Positions 8,176 to 17,124 of a stretch of 64,000 bases of DNA are shown here, piece after piece. The notes under the pieces are model-generated. The model was not told where the DNA came from and made no database searches. It saw only the letters and a list, made by a program, of their open reading frames with translations. The stretch spans positions 1-64,000 of the forward strand of contig JAWVZU010000002.1 of NCBI GenBank assembly GCA_033722075.1, given 5' to 3'. This stretch comes from JAWVZU01 sp033722075. GTDB taxonomy: Bacteria > Pseudomonadota > Gammaproteobacteria > Xanthomonadales > SZUA-38. Every line of letters begins with the position of its first letter. The first letter of the stretch is position 1. Both the position numbers and the translations under genes were made by a program.

Positions 8176-10362
8176 TTGAATTGCAGAACCTCAAAGCTCG
8201 CAGCGCTGGCGCTGTTGCTTACGGCCTGCGGGAGCCTACCGGTGAGCGACGACGGCCCCGATCAAGCCACGCGGTCCGCTGCCGGGCCAACGGATCCGGC
8301 GGCCGCGGAGGTCGGGGCGGCTCAGCCCGAGAGCGACCCGGCGCCGACGACGGCCAGTCCCGAACTTTACCCCGGCAGCGGTCGATTCATCGACTCGGAT
8401 GCGGCCCAGCGGCCTGCGCTGGATGCGGTGGGAGAGGGGGAGATCATCTTCAATTTCGAAGGTGAGGCGCTCCAGGCCGTGGTCAAGGCGATCCTCGGCG
8501 ACCTGTTGCAGGAGAACTACGTGATTTCGCCCGGGATCCAGGGCAACGTCACCTTCTCCACGGCCAAGCCGGTTCCCATGGACCAGGTGCTGCCTATCCT
8601 CGAAATGCTCCTGTCCTGGAACAATGCCGCCCTGGTCTATCGTGACGGCCGCTACCATGTCATGCCGATCCCGCGGGCCGTGCAGGGCCAGCTGCGCCCG
8701 GTCATGGGGCCGCTGGCCGATCAGCGTGGCTACGAGGTTCGCGCCTTTCCGCTGGACTTCATTGCGCCTGCCGAGATGGAAAAGCTGCTGCGGCCCTATG
8801 CCCGGGAGAATGCCTTCGTCAGCGTGGACAACGCGCGAGGCCTGCTGATCCTGGCCGGCACCCGGGACGAGCTCGAGAACTACCGTCAGACCATCGAGAT
8901 CTTCGACGTCGATTGGCTGGAGGGTATGTCCGTCGGGGTCTATCCGCTGGAGCGGGTGGAGGCCGACACGGTGGTCGGCGAGCTGGAGGCGGTCTTCGGT
9001 GAGGGTTCCGGTACGCCCCTGGCGGGCATGTTCCGCTTCATGGCCATCGAGCGGCTGAATGCAATCATGGTGATCACGCCGCAGCCGGCCTACCTGGACA
9101 AGGCGGTCGAGTGGGTCAAGCGCCTCGATCGGGGCGGCAGCGAGGCAGGAACACGCCTCTATGTTTATGCCGTGCGCAACGTCAAGGCGACGGACCTGGC
9201 CGACACGCTTTCGGACATCTTCAGCGACTCCGGGCGATCGTCCAGCCGTGAGCAACGCCGCGGCTCGCTGCAGCTGGCTCCCGGCCTGGAAGCCGGCGAG
9301 ATTTCCTCGATCAACGATCCGCGGCGCCGGCAGCAGCAGGAACAGACCGAGACGGCGGAGCGGCGACCGGCGACCCGCGAAAGCGGGGGCGGCGGCATCG
9401 CTCTGGTCGACGGGGAAGAGGTACGCATCACCGCCGTGGAAGAATCCAACTCACTGCTGATCCGGGCCACGCCGGGGCAATACGATGCGGTACTCGGGGC
9501 CATCAAGCGCCTGGACATCGTGCCCCTGCAGGTACTGGTGGAGGTCCAGGTGCTCGAGGTCACGCTGAACGAAAACCTGAGATACGGCGTACAGTGGTTC
9601 TTCGAGAGTGCACTCAATGACTTCAGCTTTCCGGGCAGCGGATCCGGCAGCGGCGGCAAGGGCGTGTTCGACAGCGGCGGCTCGATCAGCGGTGATCGCT
9701 ATGCCACCGTTTCCGGGGGCGGCGGGCTGAACTATGCGATCCAGGGTGGCGACGCCGCAGCGATCGTTTCCGCGCTGGAATCGGTGACGGATGTGCGGAC
9801 GATCTCCGCGCCTTCCATGATGGTGTTGAACAACCGCGAAGCGAACATCAATGTCGGCACCCAGATCCCGGTCAATTCCCCGATCTTCAATCTGGGCACC
9901 GGGACTGATGTCGGGCGCACCCAGGTGCAGTTCCGGGATACCGGCGTCACGCTCAACGTGGTCCCCCGGGTCAATCCCGGTGGGATGGTGTTCATGGAAG
10001 TGCAGCAGGAAGTCAGTGCGCCGATCGGGTCGGCCGATGCTCAGGGCAACGTGTCGCTTCGCCAGCGGCGGATCGACACGGAAGTGGCCGTCCAGAGTGA
10101 CGAAACGGTGGTCCTCGGCGGCCTGATCCAGGCCGACTTCGAAGAAGACCGGAGCGGGCTGCCCTGGTTATCCCGGATGCCGTTGGTCGGCGGTCTGTTC
10201 GGAAACCAGGGACGAGACATCACGCGCACCGAGCTGATTGTGCTGATCACCCCGAAGGTGGTCGCCAGCATCGAGGAAGCTCGCGCCGTCAGCCGCGAAT
10301 ATCGTGAGCGGATGCGCACGCTGAAGCCCCTGGACTCGGAAAAAGTGGAAATCAATAACTAG
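8176..10362 (+). CDS. gspD: Type II secretion outer-membrane secretin GspD, lipoprotein form
   Basis: Forms the 15-mer outer-membrane gate of the T2SS. TTG start at 8176 with AAGGAG at 8163-8168. The signal peptide is lipoprotein-type with lipobox LTAC (Cys18), as in XpsD, so the secretin may reach the outer membrane without a separate pilotin. After a low-complexity Asp/Ala/Pro linker come the N0 domain (about 95-165), N1-N3 repeats (about 175-460, interrupted by a Ser/Gly/Glu-rich insert near 350-410) and the secretin core (about 475-700, with a VPRVNPGG motif and a late LIVLITPKVV). Length is 728 residues. It closes the xps-type operon. Confidence 0.95.
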   Translation: MNCRTSKLAALALLLTACGSLPVSDDGPDQATRSAAGPTDPAAAEVGAAQPESDPAPTTASPELYPGSGRFIDSDAAQRPALDAVGEGEIIFNFEGEALQAVVKAILGDLLQENYVISPGIQGNVTFSTAKPVPMDQVLPILEMLLSWNNAALVYRDGRYHVMPIPRAVQGQLRPVMGPLADQRGYEVRAFPLDFIAPAEMEKLLRPYARENAFVSVDNARGLLILAGTRDELENYRQTIEIFDVDWLEGMSVGVYPLERVEADTVVGELEAVFGEGSGTPLAGMFRFMAIERLNAIMVITPQPAYLDKAVEWVKRLDRGGSEAGTRLYVYAVRNVKATDLADTLSDIFSDSGRSSSREQRRGSLQLAPGLEAGEISSINDPRRRQQQEQTETAERRPATRESGGGGIALVDGEEVRITAVEESNSLLIRATPGQYDAVLGAIKRLDIVPLQVLVEVQVLEVTLNENLRYGVQWFFESALNDFSFPGSGSGSGGKGVFDSGGSISGDRYATVSGGGGLNYAIQGGDAAAIVSALESVTDVRTISAPSMMVLNNREANINVGTQIPVNSPIFNLGTGTDVGRTQVQFRDTGVTLNVVPRVNPGGMVFMEVQQEVSAPIGSADAQGNVSLRQRRIDTEVAVQSDETVVLGGLIQADFEEDRSGLPWLSRMPLVGGLFGNQGRDITRTELIVLITPKVVASIEEARAVSREYRERMRTLKPLDSEKVEINN

Positions 10363-10377
10363 AACGGAGCGTACGGA

Positions 10378-10791
10378 ATGATGAGAGTGGTGTTGATTGC
10401 GCTGGCCGCGGCCATGCTGGCGGCGTGTGCCGGTCTGGGTCGACCGGTCAGCCTCGAGGAGCGGGCCCAGGCGCGCTGGGACGCGGTGATCAGCGGCGAC
10501 TGGGAGCGTGCCTATGCGTACCTGTCCCCGGGAGCCAGGACCGCCATGTCGGAGAGCGCGTTCCGGGAGCTGATGACCAACCGCACGATCAACTGGACCG
10601 GCGCCGAGGTGGTGGAAATCGGAATGTGCGATACGGCGGTCGGCAGCTGCGACGTGATTGTCAACGTCGGTTACCGGGTTTCCCGCGGCGTGCCGGGCCT
10701 GCGCAAGCCCATAGAACTCACCAAAGGAGTGACCGAAAGCTGGATCGAGGTAGACGGGGCTTGGTATTTCGTTCCCGATCGTCTACGATAA
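10378..10791 (+). CDS. Small hypothetical lipoprotein
   Basis: The product is a 137-residue predicted lipoprotein: a signal peptide with lipobox LAAC near residue 17, then a compact domain (about 28-137). That domain has the size and pattern of the NTF2-like or DUF-type folds often found in small lipoproteins (ARWDAVISGDWERAYAYLSP, ending in SWIEVDGAWYFVPD). It contains a CDTAVGSC pair that could form a disulfide. It lies 15 bases after gspD and is probably co-transcribed with the T2SS operon. I do not recognise a named family, and a role as a T2SS accessory factor is only a positional guess. ATG 10381 is an alternative start. Confidence 0.8.
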   Translation: MMRVVLIALAAAMLAACAGLGRPVSLEERAQARWDAVISGDWERAYAYLSPGARTAMSESAFRELMTNRTINWTGAEVVEIGMCDTAVGSCDVIVNVGYRVSRGVPGLRKPIELTKGVTESWIEVDGAWYFVPDRLR

Positions 10792-10818
10792 CGGCACAAA
10801 AAGAGATCCAAGGGGGTC

Positions 10819-10850
10819 GGCGGAAGCCCTTTCCCAACGGCTTTTTCGCC
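10819..10850 (+). terminator. Weak terminator-like hairpin after the T2SS operon
   Basis: AAGCC (10824-10828) pairs with GGCTT (10839-10843), flanked outside by GGCG/CGCC (10819-10822 and 10847-10850), with the T run lying inside the structure. It sits between the small lipoprotein gene and the next transcription unit. Weak by sequence alone. Confidence 0.3.
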
Positions 10851-10864
10851 AATCGTGTAAATCA

Positions 10865-10893
10865 TTGCGTTGTGGATTTCGTTTTTGTACCAT
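10865..10893 (+). promoter_or_regulatory. Possible sigma-70 promoter for the 525-residue exported protein
   Basis: TTGCGT (10865-10870) and TACCAT (10888-10893) are separated by exactly 17 bases in an AT-rich stretch about 100 bases before the 10997 start. Each box matches consensus only partly. The case rests on spacing, local AT content and the need for a strong separate promoter here. Confidence 0.35.
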
Positions 10894-10996
10894 GTGGTCG
10901 CTCTTTTGTAGCGGAAAGCACTGGCTTAGGCGGGAAATAAGCGACTAAACGTGATTTCTGCCCGAGTGGCCCTGTGAATGTGTTAGGAGTGTTGTA

Positions 10997-12574
10997 ATGA
11001 AGAGAAAAACCTTAACGACTGCTGTGCTCGCTGGCATCGGTGGTGTGGCGGGTATCGCCAACATCTCCGGCGCCGTGAACCTGAACCCGGATGGTCTGGG
11101 CCAGGTTCTTATCTATCCTTTCTATACGGTTAATGGTGGCAACGACACGCTTGTGTCGGTTGTGAACACCACTGCTGAAGTCAAGGCCGTCAAGGTCCGC
11201 TTCCTCGAGAGCAAGAACTCTCGCGAAGTGCTCGACTTCAACTTGTATCTGTCGCCGTTTGACGTCTGGGTCGGTGCCGCAACTTCTACCGGTGATACCG
11301 GTGCTGCGGTTCTGGTCGTGCCCGATGGCGAAGACAGCTGCACGGTTCCGGCCATCACCGGTCCGGTTCCGTTCACCAACCTGCTGCTGACCGAGCGGAA
11401 TGCAGCCGGCTCCGCTTTCATCGACAACAGCATCGAGCGTACCCGTGAGGGCTACATCGAGATGATCGAGATGGGCGTGGTCGAGGAAACCGCTGACGCC
11501 GTCAAGACGGGTCTGGAAGCGGCTGCTATCCACACCCCGCGCGGTACTGTTCCGGCTAACTGTGGCGCTCTTGTTGCCGCATGGTCCACCGGCGGTATCT
11601 GGCTGCAGGACGAAGACACCGACGTACTGGCGCCGACCGGCGGCCTGTTCGGTGGTGGTTCCGTGATCAACGTATTCGGCGGCTACCAGGCCTCCTATAC
11701 GGCTGACGCGATCGAGGGTTTCTACAACCCGATCAATGGTGACGCTTCCGTAACCGCTGCGGTTCGGAACACCCTTCACAGCCAGCCGGGTGACACCAAC
11801 CCGACGCTGCTGCAGACGGACACCACCAACCTGACCGGCGATCCGTCGGTTGACCGTAGCTTCGTGTTCGATCGTGACCGCGTCGTGACCTCTGACTGGT
11901 CGCGTGCGGGCGTTCCGGATGCAGTCAGCGCGACCTTCATGCGCGACTTCATCTACAACGAGTACGCAATCGAAACGGTTCTGTTGGGTGCGACCGAGTG
12001 GGTTGCCACCTTCCCGACCAAGCGTTTCTACGTTGACCCGGCAATTGCTGGCACCACGGCTATCAACCCCTTCACCAACCAGTTTGGTGTGGTTGACGGC
12101 ATCGGCGCCTGCGAATTCGTCGCTCTGGACTTCTTCGATCGCGAAGAAGACACCACCTTCGTTGTTGACGAGCCTGTGTTCTCGCCGGCTCCGGTCACCC
12201 TGCCGAACGTTCCGTTCCTGTGCTTCGAAGCCCAGGTCATTTCGTTCGGTGAGCCGGGTACCGGCTTCTTCGGCACCTCACCGTCGACTGTTCTGGGTTC
12301 CCCGAACTCGCAGAACATCCCGGTCGAGACCGAAGGCTTCGAGTCCGGTTGGGCTCAGATCGGCTTCGCGCCGGCTGACGTCGCACAAGGTCTCGGTGTG
12401 CGTCACACCATGACCTCGGACGACGGTGACGTCTACAACGGTCTGCCGGTTACCGGTTTCTCGGTTCAGGTGGTCCGTAATGGCACCATCACCGACGACG
12501 CTGGCAACAACGTGCTGTCCAACTACGCTGGCCTGTTCAATCACCGGTCCAGCCGGGACATCATCGGCAGCTAA
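10997..12574 (+). CDS. Exported surface-associated protein of unknown function, probably abundant
   Basis: The product is a 525-residue protein with a Sec signal peptide (cleavage near residue 26, after ANISGA), then an all-beta-looking, acidic, Gly/Thr-rich mature chain with four scattered cysteines. Conserved-looking opening: LIYPFYTVNGGNDTLVSVVNTT, followed by FNLYLSPFDVWV. I recognise this opening from hypothetical exported proteins in other proteobacteria but know no function. Codon use differs from the neighbours: it is much richer in GGT, GTT, CGT and GCT, as expected for a highly expressed gene. It has an AT-rich leader, GGAG in the stretch before the start, and a strong terminator directly after it, so it is probably monocistronic. 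It may be a T2SS substrate or a surface-layer-like protein (inference). Confidence 0.82.
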   Translation: MKRKTLTTAVLAGIGGVAGIANISGAVNLNPDGLGQVLIYPFYTVNGGNDTLVSVVNTTAEVKAVKVRFLESKNSREVLDFNLYLSPFDVWVGAATSTGDTGAAVLVVPDGEDSCTVPAITGPVPFTNLLLTERNAAGSAFIDNSIERTREGYIEMIEMGVVEETADAVKTGLEAAAIHTPRGTVPANCGALVAAWSTGGIWLQDEDTDVLAPTGGLFGGGSVINVFGGYQASYTADAIEGFYNPINGDASVTAAVRNTLHSQPGDTNPTLLQTDTTNLTGDPSVDRSFVFDRDRVVTSDWSRAGVPDAVSATFMRDFIYNEYAIETVLLGATEWVATFPTKRFYVDPAIAGTTAINPFTNQFGVVDGIGACEFVALDFFDREEDTTFVVDEPVFSPAPVTLPNVPFLCFEAQVISFGEPGTGFFGTSPSTVLGSPNSQNIPVETEGFESGWAQIGFAPADVAQGLGVRHTMTSDDGDVYNGLPVTGFSVQVVRNGTITDDAGNNVLSNYAGLFNHRSSRDIIGS

Positions 12575-12601
12575 CAGCCGAGTCAACAGCTCTAGCTGTG
12601 G

Positions 12602-12628
12602 AAAGGGGCGCTCTGCGCCCCTTTTCTT
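12602..12628 (+). terminator. Intrinsic terminator
   Basis: AAAGGGGCGC (12602-12611), loop TCT, GCGCCCCTTT (12615-12624) then TCTT. This is a 10-bp stem with a T tract, 28 bases after the 12574 stop. It is the clearest intrinsic terminator in the window and supports a separate transcript for the preceding gene. Confidence 0.9.
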
Positions 12629-12779
12629 ATTGGGGAAGCGGAACCTTTTCCCTATGATGGAATCGAAGCTGGCGCGGGTTGGTGGCAGGAATCTTCCGGG
12701 AGCCGACCCTAAATTAATTCTTAACACGTGAACTGCCAGCCTGATTTAGAATTGTTGCTCTCCAGATTCGGAGTGGACG

Positions 12780-13811
12780 ATGAAAAAAGAACTACAGATC
12801 ATGATTGCCGCCGCCGCGTTCACCGCGTCGGCAGGCGCCCAAAACAACCTGACCCTGAGCACGGATGAAACCGTCACCACCGATGATTGCACAGTGATTC
12901 TCCGGTCGGGCGCCGCCGTGGAATTCACTACCGATGGTCTTACGGCCGAGGTGGAAGGTAATCCGGACGGATGCCTGGCAACAGGCCTGTCCGGTGGCGG
13001 TGCTGTGGCCCTTGACGCGGCGCCGTTTGACGAGGTCGAAGAAAATACGACCGTGACCCTGACCTGGGACGTTCCGGCGAACCACGACTGTACCCTGACC
13101 CGGAACGGCGCCACGTTTTTCAGCGATTCCCAGATCGACGCGAATACCTCCACGACCGATACGGTCAGTGGTGACGTGACTTACCGGATGAACTGCACCA
13201 ACAGCAAGACTGACCCGCAGTTTGCGCCCGGAACGGAGTCCGCCTTTGCGACCGCGCTGGTCACCGTCTTGAACAGCGGCGGTGGCGGCGGCGGTGGTGT
13301 CGGCGAGTTCTGTGATGCGCAGCCCACCGGCCTCTCCCGGGTTGATCCGGTCGAGTTCCTCTCCAACCGCCTCATCGAGGGCAGTTCCTCGACCTACGAG
13401 GGTATCTGGGGCCCCTGGGGCGATAGCTCGAGCACCATCTATGTCGAGATGAGCAACGGGCAATATGCCTCGCTTCCGTTTGTCATCAGTAATACGCGAT
13501 CGGACGATTTCGCGATCATGGTCTGGGACCAGATTTCCGAAAGCCCCGAGCAGGTGCGGGTCAGCGTCTCCACCTGTATCGGTGGTCCGCTCCAGGAAAC
13601 CTCAGTTCCCCAATCCGGGAATAACTCCTGTTACTTCCAGGGCAGTGGGGTGTCCGGTGGCTTCAACATGAAGGCGATCGAATCGACCAGCGGTTGCATC
13701 CTGCAAGCCGGTGTTCAGTACTTCTTCAATATCGCATTCGTGGACGCGAACGGTAACGCGGGCTGCACGCTTCCTGGAGGAAACTGCGCGTGGAACGTCA
13801 GCGAGAACTGA
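12780..13811 (+). CDS. Exported two-domain cysteine-rich protein, function unknown
   Basis: The product is a 343-residue protein with a Sec signal peptide (about 1-20, ending SAGA). Domain 1 (about 22-160) looks Ig/PKD-like: VTLTWDVPANHDC and YRMNC place Cys104 and Cys139 at the usual disulfide positions. A linker of seven glycines (167-173) leads to domain 2 (about 176-343), which has six further cysteines (178, 266, 284, 306, 329, 336) and many aromatic and Ser residues. All ten cysteines are in the exported part, suggesting disulfides. GGAG precedes the start. The gene overlaps the isomerase gene by 22 bases and heads a run of nine tightly packed genes. No named family is recognised; adhesin-like or secreted-enzyme roles are both open. 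Confidence 0.78.
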   Translation: MKKELQIMIAAAAFTASAGAQNNLTLSTDETVTTDDCTVILRSGAAVEFTTDGLTAEVEGNPDGCLATGLSGGGAVALDAAPFDEVEENTTVTLTWDVPANHDCTLTRNGATFFSDSQIDANTSTTDTVSGDVTYRMNCTNSKTDPQFAPGTESAFATALVTVLNSGGGGGGGVGEFCDAQPTGLSRVDPVEFLSNRLIEGSSSTYEGIWGPWGDSSSTIYVEMSNGQYASLPFVISNTRSDDFAIMVWDQISESPEQVRVSVSTCIGGPLQETSVPQSGNNSCYFQGSGVSGGFNMKAIESTSGCILQAGVQYFFNIAFVDANGNAGCTLPGGNCAWNVSEN

Positions 13812-15271
13812 TCGGCGCTGCGGCACGGCTCGCCGCATCCGCCATCACCCTGGGGTGCCTAGCAGCACCCCTTTTTGCGAGCGACCTCGGTCCCGGCGTG
13901 CTGGCCCGCCTGGGCCAGGCCGAAGTGACCCAGGCCGACGTCAACGCAGCCCTGCTCGATGTGCCGGCAGACAAGCGCGACGGCGTCATGAACAGCCCCG
14001 ACCGGGTCGGCAACCTGCTCCAGACGATCCTCCTGCGACGCGCAATCGTGGCCGATGCGGACCGCTTCCTGTCCCGATCGGAGATGCGCAAGGCACGGGA
14101 GAGCGCACAGGAGGAAGCGCTGGCAACCCTCGCCCTGGAGATGATTCCGGTCGTCAACGACGAGCGCGCAATCGAACAACGGGCACGCCAGCTCTACGAA
14201 CGAGAGGCGGCCGCCGCTGCCCGAACCGTTGTAAGCTTCGACCTGATTACCGTTCAGGCAGATGCGCATGGCTGGGACGGTGCGGAGCGAGTGGCTGCAG
14301 AGCAATACGCTGTGCTCCAGGCCGGTGACACGGTCGAAGAGAGCGAAGGAATTACCGTCCGACGCTTTCAGGACGTGGATCGAACCCAGATTGCCGACGA
14401 GTTTCGCGAGCGGATTAGCGACATGCAACCAGGCACTGTCAGCAAACCTTATCCGATGGTCGTAGGCTATCAGATCCTCGTCTACCGCGGTGCTGAAACA
14501 CGCCCGCCACCTTCTTTCGAGGATACCCGCTCAACCTGGATGGCGCGTGCGCGGGACGACCTGGCCGCGGCAGGCCGGCGGGAATTGGCTCAACTGCACG
14601 ACGAGGCTGGACTGGCAGACCTGGCGAAGGAAGCGGGCCTGGACAATGAGCCGACCGGTGCAGCATACCTGCGCCAGGCCGAAGAGGAGGCCCTCCTGGC
14701 GGAACTCAAGAACGCGTATTTCGAAGAAGAACTGCAGGGGGACTATTCCGCGCTGGTGCGCGAACGCTATGTCACGAGCCGGGCGCAGCATCGCACCCAG
14801 CCGCAGGCTGATATCGCGCTGGTGCGGGTTCGCGGTATGCCGGCCGTTGATCAAGGTGAGCTCCGGGAAAAGCTGGACTCGTACGTCCGCGAGCAGGGGC
14901 TCGGCGGATTCGATGAGCGGGTCAAGGCCCTCACCGGCGTGCCCGCAGTCATGGCGTCCTACCAGCGCCAGGTCCCCTTCAAGATTCTCCGGGATTCCAC
15001 GGAATTCGCGCTGTACGAGATGCTCGAGCGGGATTGGGTCGCCCATGTTTCGGAGACCGATGGCATCGTCAGTTTCGTCGCGATGGCAAACTACGTGCCG
15101 TCGCGCCAGAAGGAGTTCGCGGAGGTCGAGGAAGACCTCATGGCCTCCGTTAGCAAGGAGCTCCGAGAAGCCGCCTGGCGACGCTTTACCGATCCTTACT
15201 ACAAGCTGGAGCTGGAAGCCGATCCGGAGGCAATTGCCGCCCTGAGAGTGCCCGGCATGGAAGGCGGCTAA
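13790..15271 (+). CDS. Exported parvulin/SurA-like peptidyl-prolyl isomerase
   Basis: Predicted periplasmic folding factor of 493 residues. A signal sequence covers about residues 1-31 (ending FAS). A SurA/PpiD-type N-terminal helical region follows (VLARLGQAEVTQADVNAALLD), then a parvulin-like domain (about 135-245) ending ISDMQPGTVSKPYPMVVGYQILVY, typical of parvulins. A second helical, Glu-rich half (about 250-480) has no family I can name. The GTG start at 13790 lies inside the upstream gene, with GGAGG at 13776-13780, nine bases ahead. The 22-base overlap with the Cys-rich protein gene suggests a dedicated chaperone-client pair (inference). Catalytic activity is not proven by the motifs. 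Confidence 0.75.
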   Translation: MERQRELIGAAARLAASAITLGCLAAPLFASDLGPGVLARLGQAEVTQADVNAALLDVPADKRDGVMNSPDRVGNLLQTILLRRAIVADADRFLSRSEMRKARESAQEEALATLALEMIPVVNDERAIEQRARQLYEREAAAAARTVVSFDLITVQADAHGWDGAERVAAEQYAVLQAGDTVEESEGITVRRFQDVDRTQIADEFRERISDMQPGTVSKPYPMVVGYQILVYRGAETRPPPSFEDTRSTWMARARDDLAAAGRRELAQLHDEAGLADLAKEAGLDNEPTGAAYLRQAEEEALLAELKNAYFEEELQGDYSALVRERYVTSRAQHRTQPQADIALVRVRGMPAVDQGELREKLDSYVREQGLGGFDERVKALTGVPAVMASYQRQVPFKILRDSTEFALYEMLERDWVAHVSETDGIVSFVAMANYVPSRQKEFAEVEEDLMASVSKELREAAWRRFTDPYYKLELEADPEAIAALRVPGMEGG

Positions 15272-15286
15272 ACGTCGGCGACCGTC

Positions 15287-16069
15287 ATGTTGCTGAGCCG
15301 GACCGAGGTTGCCGTATTCCGCCTTCTGCTCTGGCGGTACGCCCGCGAACGTTATCTCCAGAACTGGGCAGGCCCACTGTGGGTCATCCTGGTACCGCTG
15401 GCCCAGCTCGCAATCTACGCCTTCGTGTTCGTCGAGATCTTCAAGGCACGGGTCCCGGAGGCGGACACGGTGGGTTTCGTGCCCTATCTGGCCGTTGCCT
15501 TCTGGCCGTGGACAGCGTTTGCCGATGCGGTGATGCGGGCGACGCCTTCGGTGGTCGAGAACCGGGACCTGATCGGCAAGGTGGCGCTCCCGGCGGAGGC
15601 GCTCCCTGCGGCCAGTGCTTCGGCAACATTTCTCCTGACCCTGGCCGGCTACGTGGCGGTGCTGATCGTCCTAGCCGCGACGGGTACGCCTATTGGTCTG
15701 GTGGGGCTGCCCCTGATGCTGACCATGGTGCTTTGCACCTACTTTCTGGCCTTGGGCCTCTCCCTTCTCTTCAGCGCCCTGCAGGTCTACGCTCGCGACC
15801 TCAATCATGCGCTCGGTCCGCTGTTCATGCTGTGGTTCTTTACCACCCCGATTCTCTATTCCATTGACCTGATTCCCGAGCGTCTGCGTGGTCTCGCTCA
15901 GCTGAATCCGTTCTATTACATCGTCAGCCGCATTCGCGATGCGCTGCTTTTCGATGCTCCCCGTTTCCGCTTGGCAGATATCGCGTTCCTCGTCGCGAGT
16001 GCGCTTTTCATGCTGCTCTGCGTTGCCGTTTTTCGCCGTCTCTCGCGCCGCTTCGAAGACTACCTATGA
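15287..16069 (+). CDS. ABC transporter permease, Wzm/TagG type (polysaccharide export)
   Basis: Inner-membrane subunit of an ABC-2 exporter for surface glycans such as O antigen. The 260 residues have about six membrane helices. The cytoplasmic N-terminus ends RYARERYLQNWAGPLWVILVP, the standard ABC-2 opening of Wzm proteins. A helical hairpin at about 75-100 (TPSVVENRDLIGKVALP) and the C-terminal QLNPFYYIVSRIRDALL segment also match. It lies 15 bases after the isomerase gene and overlaps its ATPase gene by 4 bases. Confidence 0.9.
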   Translation: MLLSRTEVAVFRLLLWRYARERYLQNWAGPLWVILVPLAQLAIYAFVFVEIFKARVPEADTVGFVPYLAVAFWPWTAFADAVMRATPSVVENRDLIGKVALPAEALPAASASATFLLTLAGYVAVLIVLAATGTPIGLVGLPLMLTMVLCTYFLALGLSLLFSALQVYARDLNHALGPLFMLWFFTTPILYSIDLIPERLRGLAQLNPFYYIVSRIRDALLFDAPRFRLADIAFLVASALFMLLCVAVFRRLSRRFEDYL

Positions 16070-17124
16070 CCGATTGCCTGATCCGTCTGCGAGGTGTCAG
16101 CAAGGCGTTTCCCGTTTCCGGAAGCCGCCTTGCGCGACGTGCCAAATCCTGGCGGACGGTTCTTCACGGCATCGACCTGGAGCTGCACAAGGGCGAGTCA
16201 CTCGCGGTGCTCGGGGAAAACGGTGCCGGGAAATCGACCCTGCTCAAGATTATTGCCGGGGTCGCCCGTGCGACCGCCGGGGAAGTCGCGGTTCAGGGGA
16301 CCTTCGGCGCCCTGATCGAACTGGGGGCCGGCTTCCATCCGGAGCAGACCGGTCTGGAGAACCTGAAGGCGGGGGCGACCCTGATGGGTGTGCCGAGGGA
16401 CGAAATCGGGGAGATTACGGAGCAGGCGATGGCCTTCTCCGGGCTGCGGGACCACGCCGACAAACCCCTGAAGCATTACTCGTCGGGGATGGTCGTGCGC
16501 CTCGGCTTTGCGATGATTGCCTCCATTCGTCCGGATCTCCTGATCAGCGACGAAGTTCTGGCGGTCGGTGACGAATCCTTTCAGAAGAAGTGCATTGGCT
16601 GGCTCGAGTCCTACCTTGCCGGGGGTGGTACCTTGCTGCTGGTCTCGCACAACCTCTATCACGTACAGAAACTCTGCGAACGCGCGGTCTGGTTACATGA
16701 GGGTACGATCCGATCGGCCGGGGACACCTTCGAAGTCGTCCAGGAATACCTGGCGTTTCACGAGGCCCGGCTCGGTCGGGCTTCAACCGCGGCAAACGAC
16801 GCCGGTTTACCTGGGCTGGCTTTTGCGCCTGAAGGACGGACATCCTACAGCCAGGGAGAAACGGTCGCCCTGACGCTCGATGGTTCGCCGGAAGCCCCCC
16901 TGACATGCGCCCTGCGGCGGCTGAGCGGCGATCTGATCTGGGAACGATCCCTGCCTGTAGAGGCCGCCGAGTGCGAACTCCCGACCGCCGATCTGTTGCC
17001 CGGGCGCTATGTCGTCGAGATCAGCCGGCCGGGCGCAGCGGGCGGGGTGACCCGCCTGTTCCGGATCACCGGAGCAAGCCGCGAGTTCGGATCCCTGCGC
17101 CTCCCCCACAGCTGGGTCCAGTGA
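16066..17124 (+). CDS. ABC transporter ATPase, Wzt type with substrate-recognition domain
   Basis: Nucleotide-binding subunit for the preceding permease. Walker A GENGAGKST at about residues 49-57, signature stretch HYSSGMVVRLGFA (about 140-152) in the Wzt/TagH form, Walker B around PDLLISDEVLAVGDE. From about 250 a short beta-rich C-terminal domain ends FGSLRLPHSWVQ, the normal ending of Wzt_C domains that recognise the capped glycan terminus. At 352 residues it is shorter than the E. coli O9a Wzt, so the recognition domain is compact. The methyltransferase two genes downstream could supply the terminal cap (inference). Confidence 0.92.
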   Translation: MTDCLIRLRGVSKAFPVSGSRLARRAKSWRTVLHGIDLELHKGESLAVLGENGAGKSTLLKIIAGVARATAGEVAVQGTFGALIELGAGFHPEQTGLENLKAGATLMGVPRDEIGEITEQAMAFSGLRDHADKPLKHYSSGMVVRLGFAMIASIRPDLLISDEVLAVGDESFQKKCIGWLESYLAGGGTLLLVSHNLYHVQKLCERAVWLHEGTIRSAGDTFEVVQEYLAFHEARLGRASTAANDAGLPGLAFAPEGRTSYSQGETVALTLDGSPEAPLTCALRRLSGDLIWERSLPVEAAECELPTADLLPGRYVVEISRPGAAGGVTRLFRITGASREFGSLRLPHSWVQ

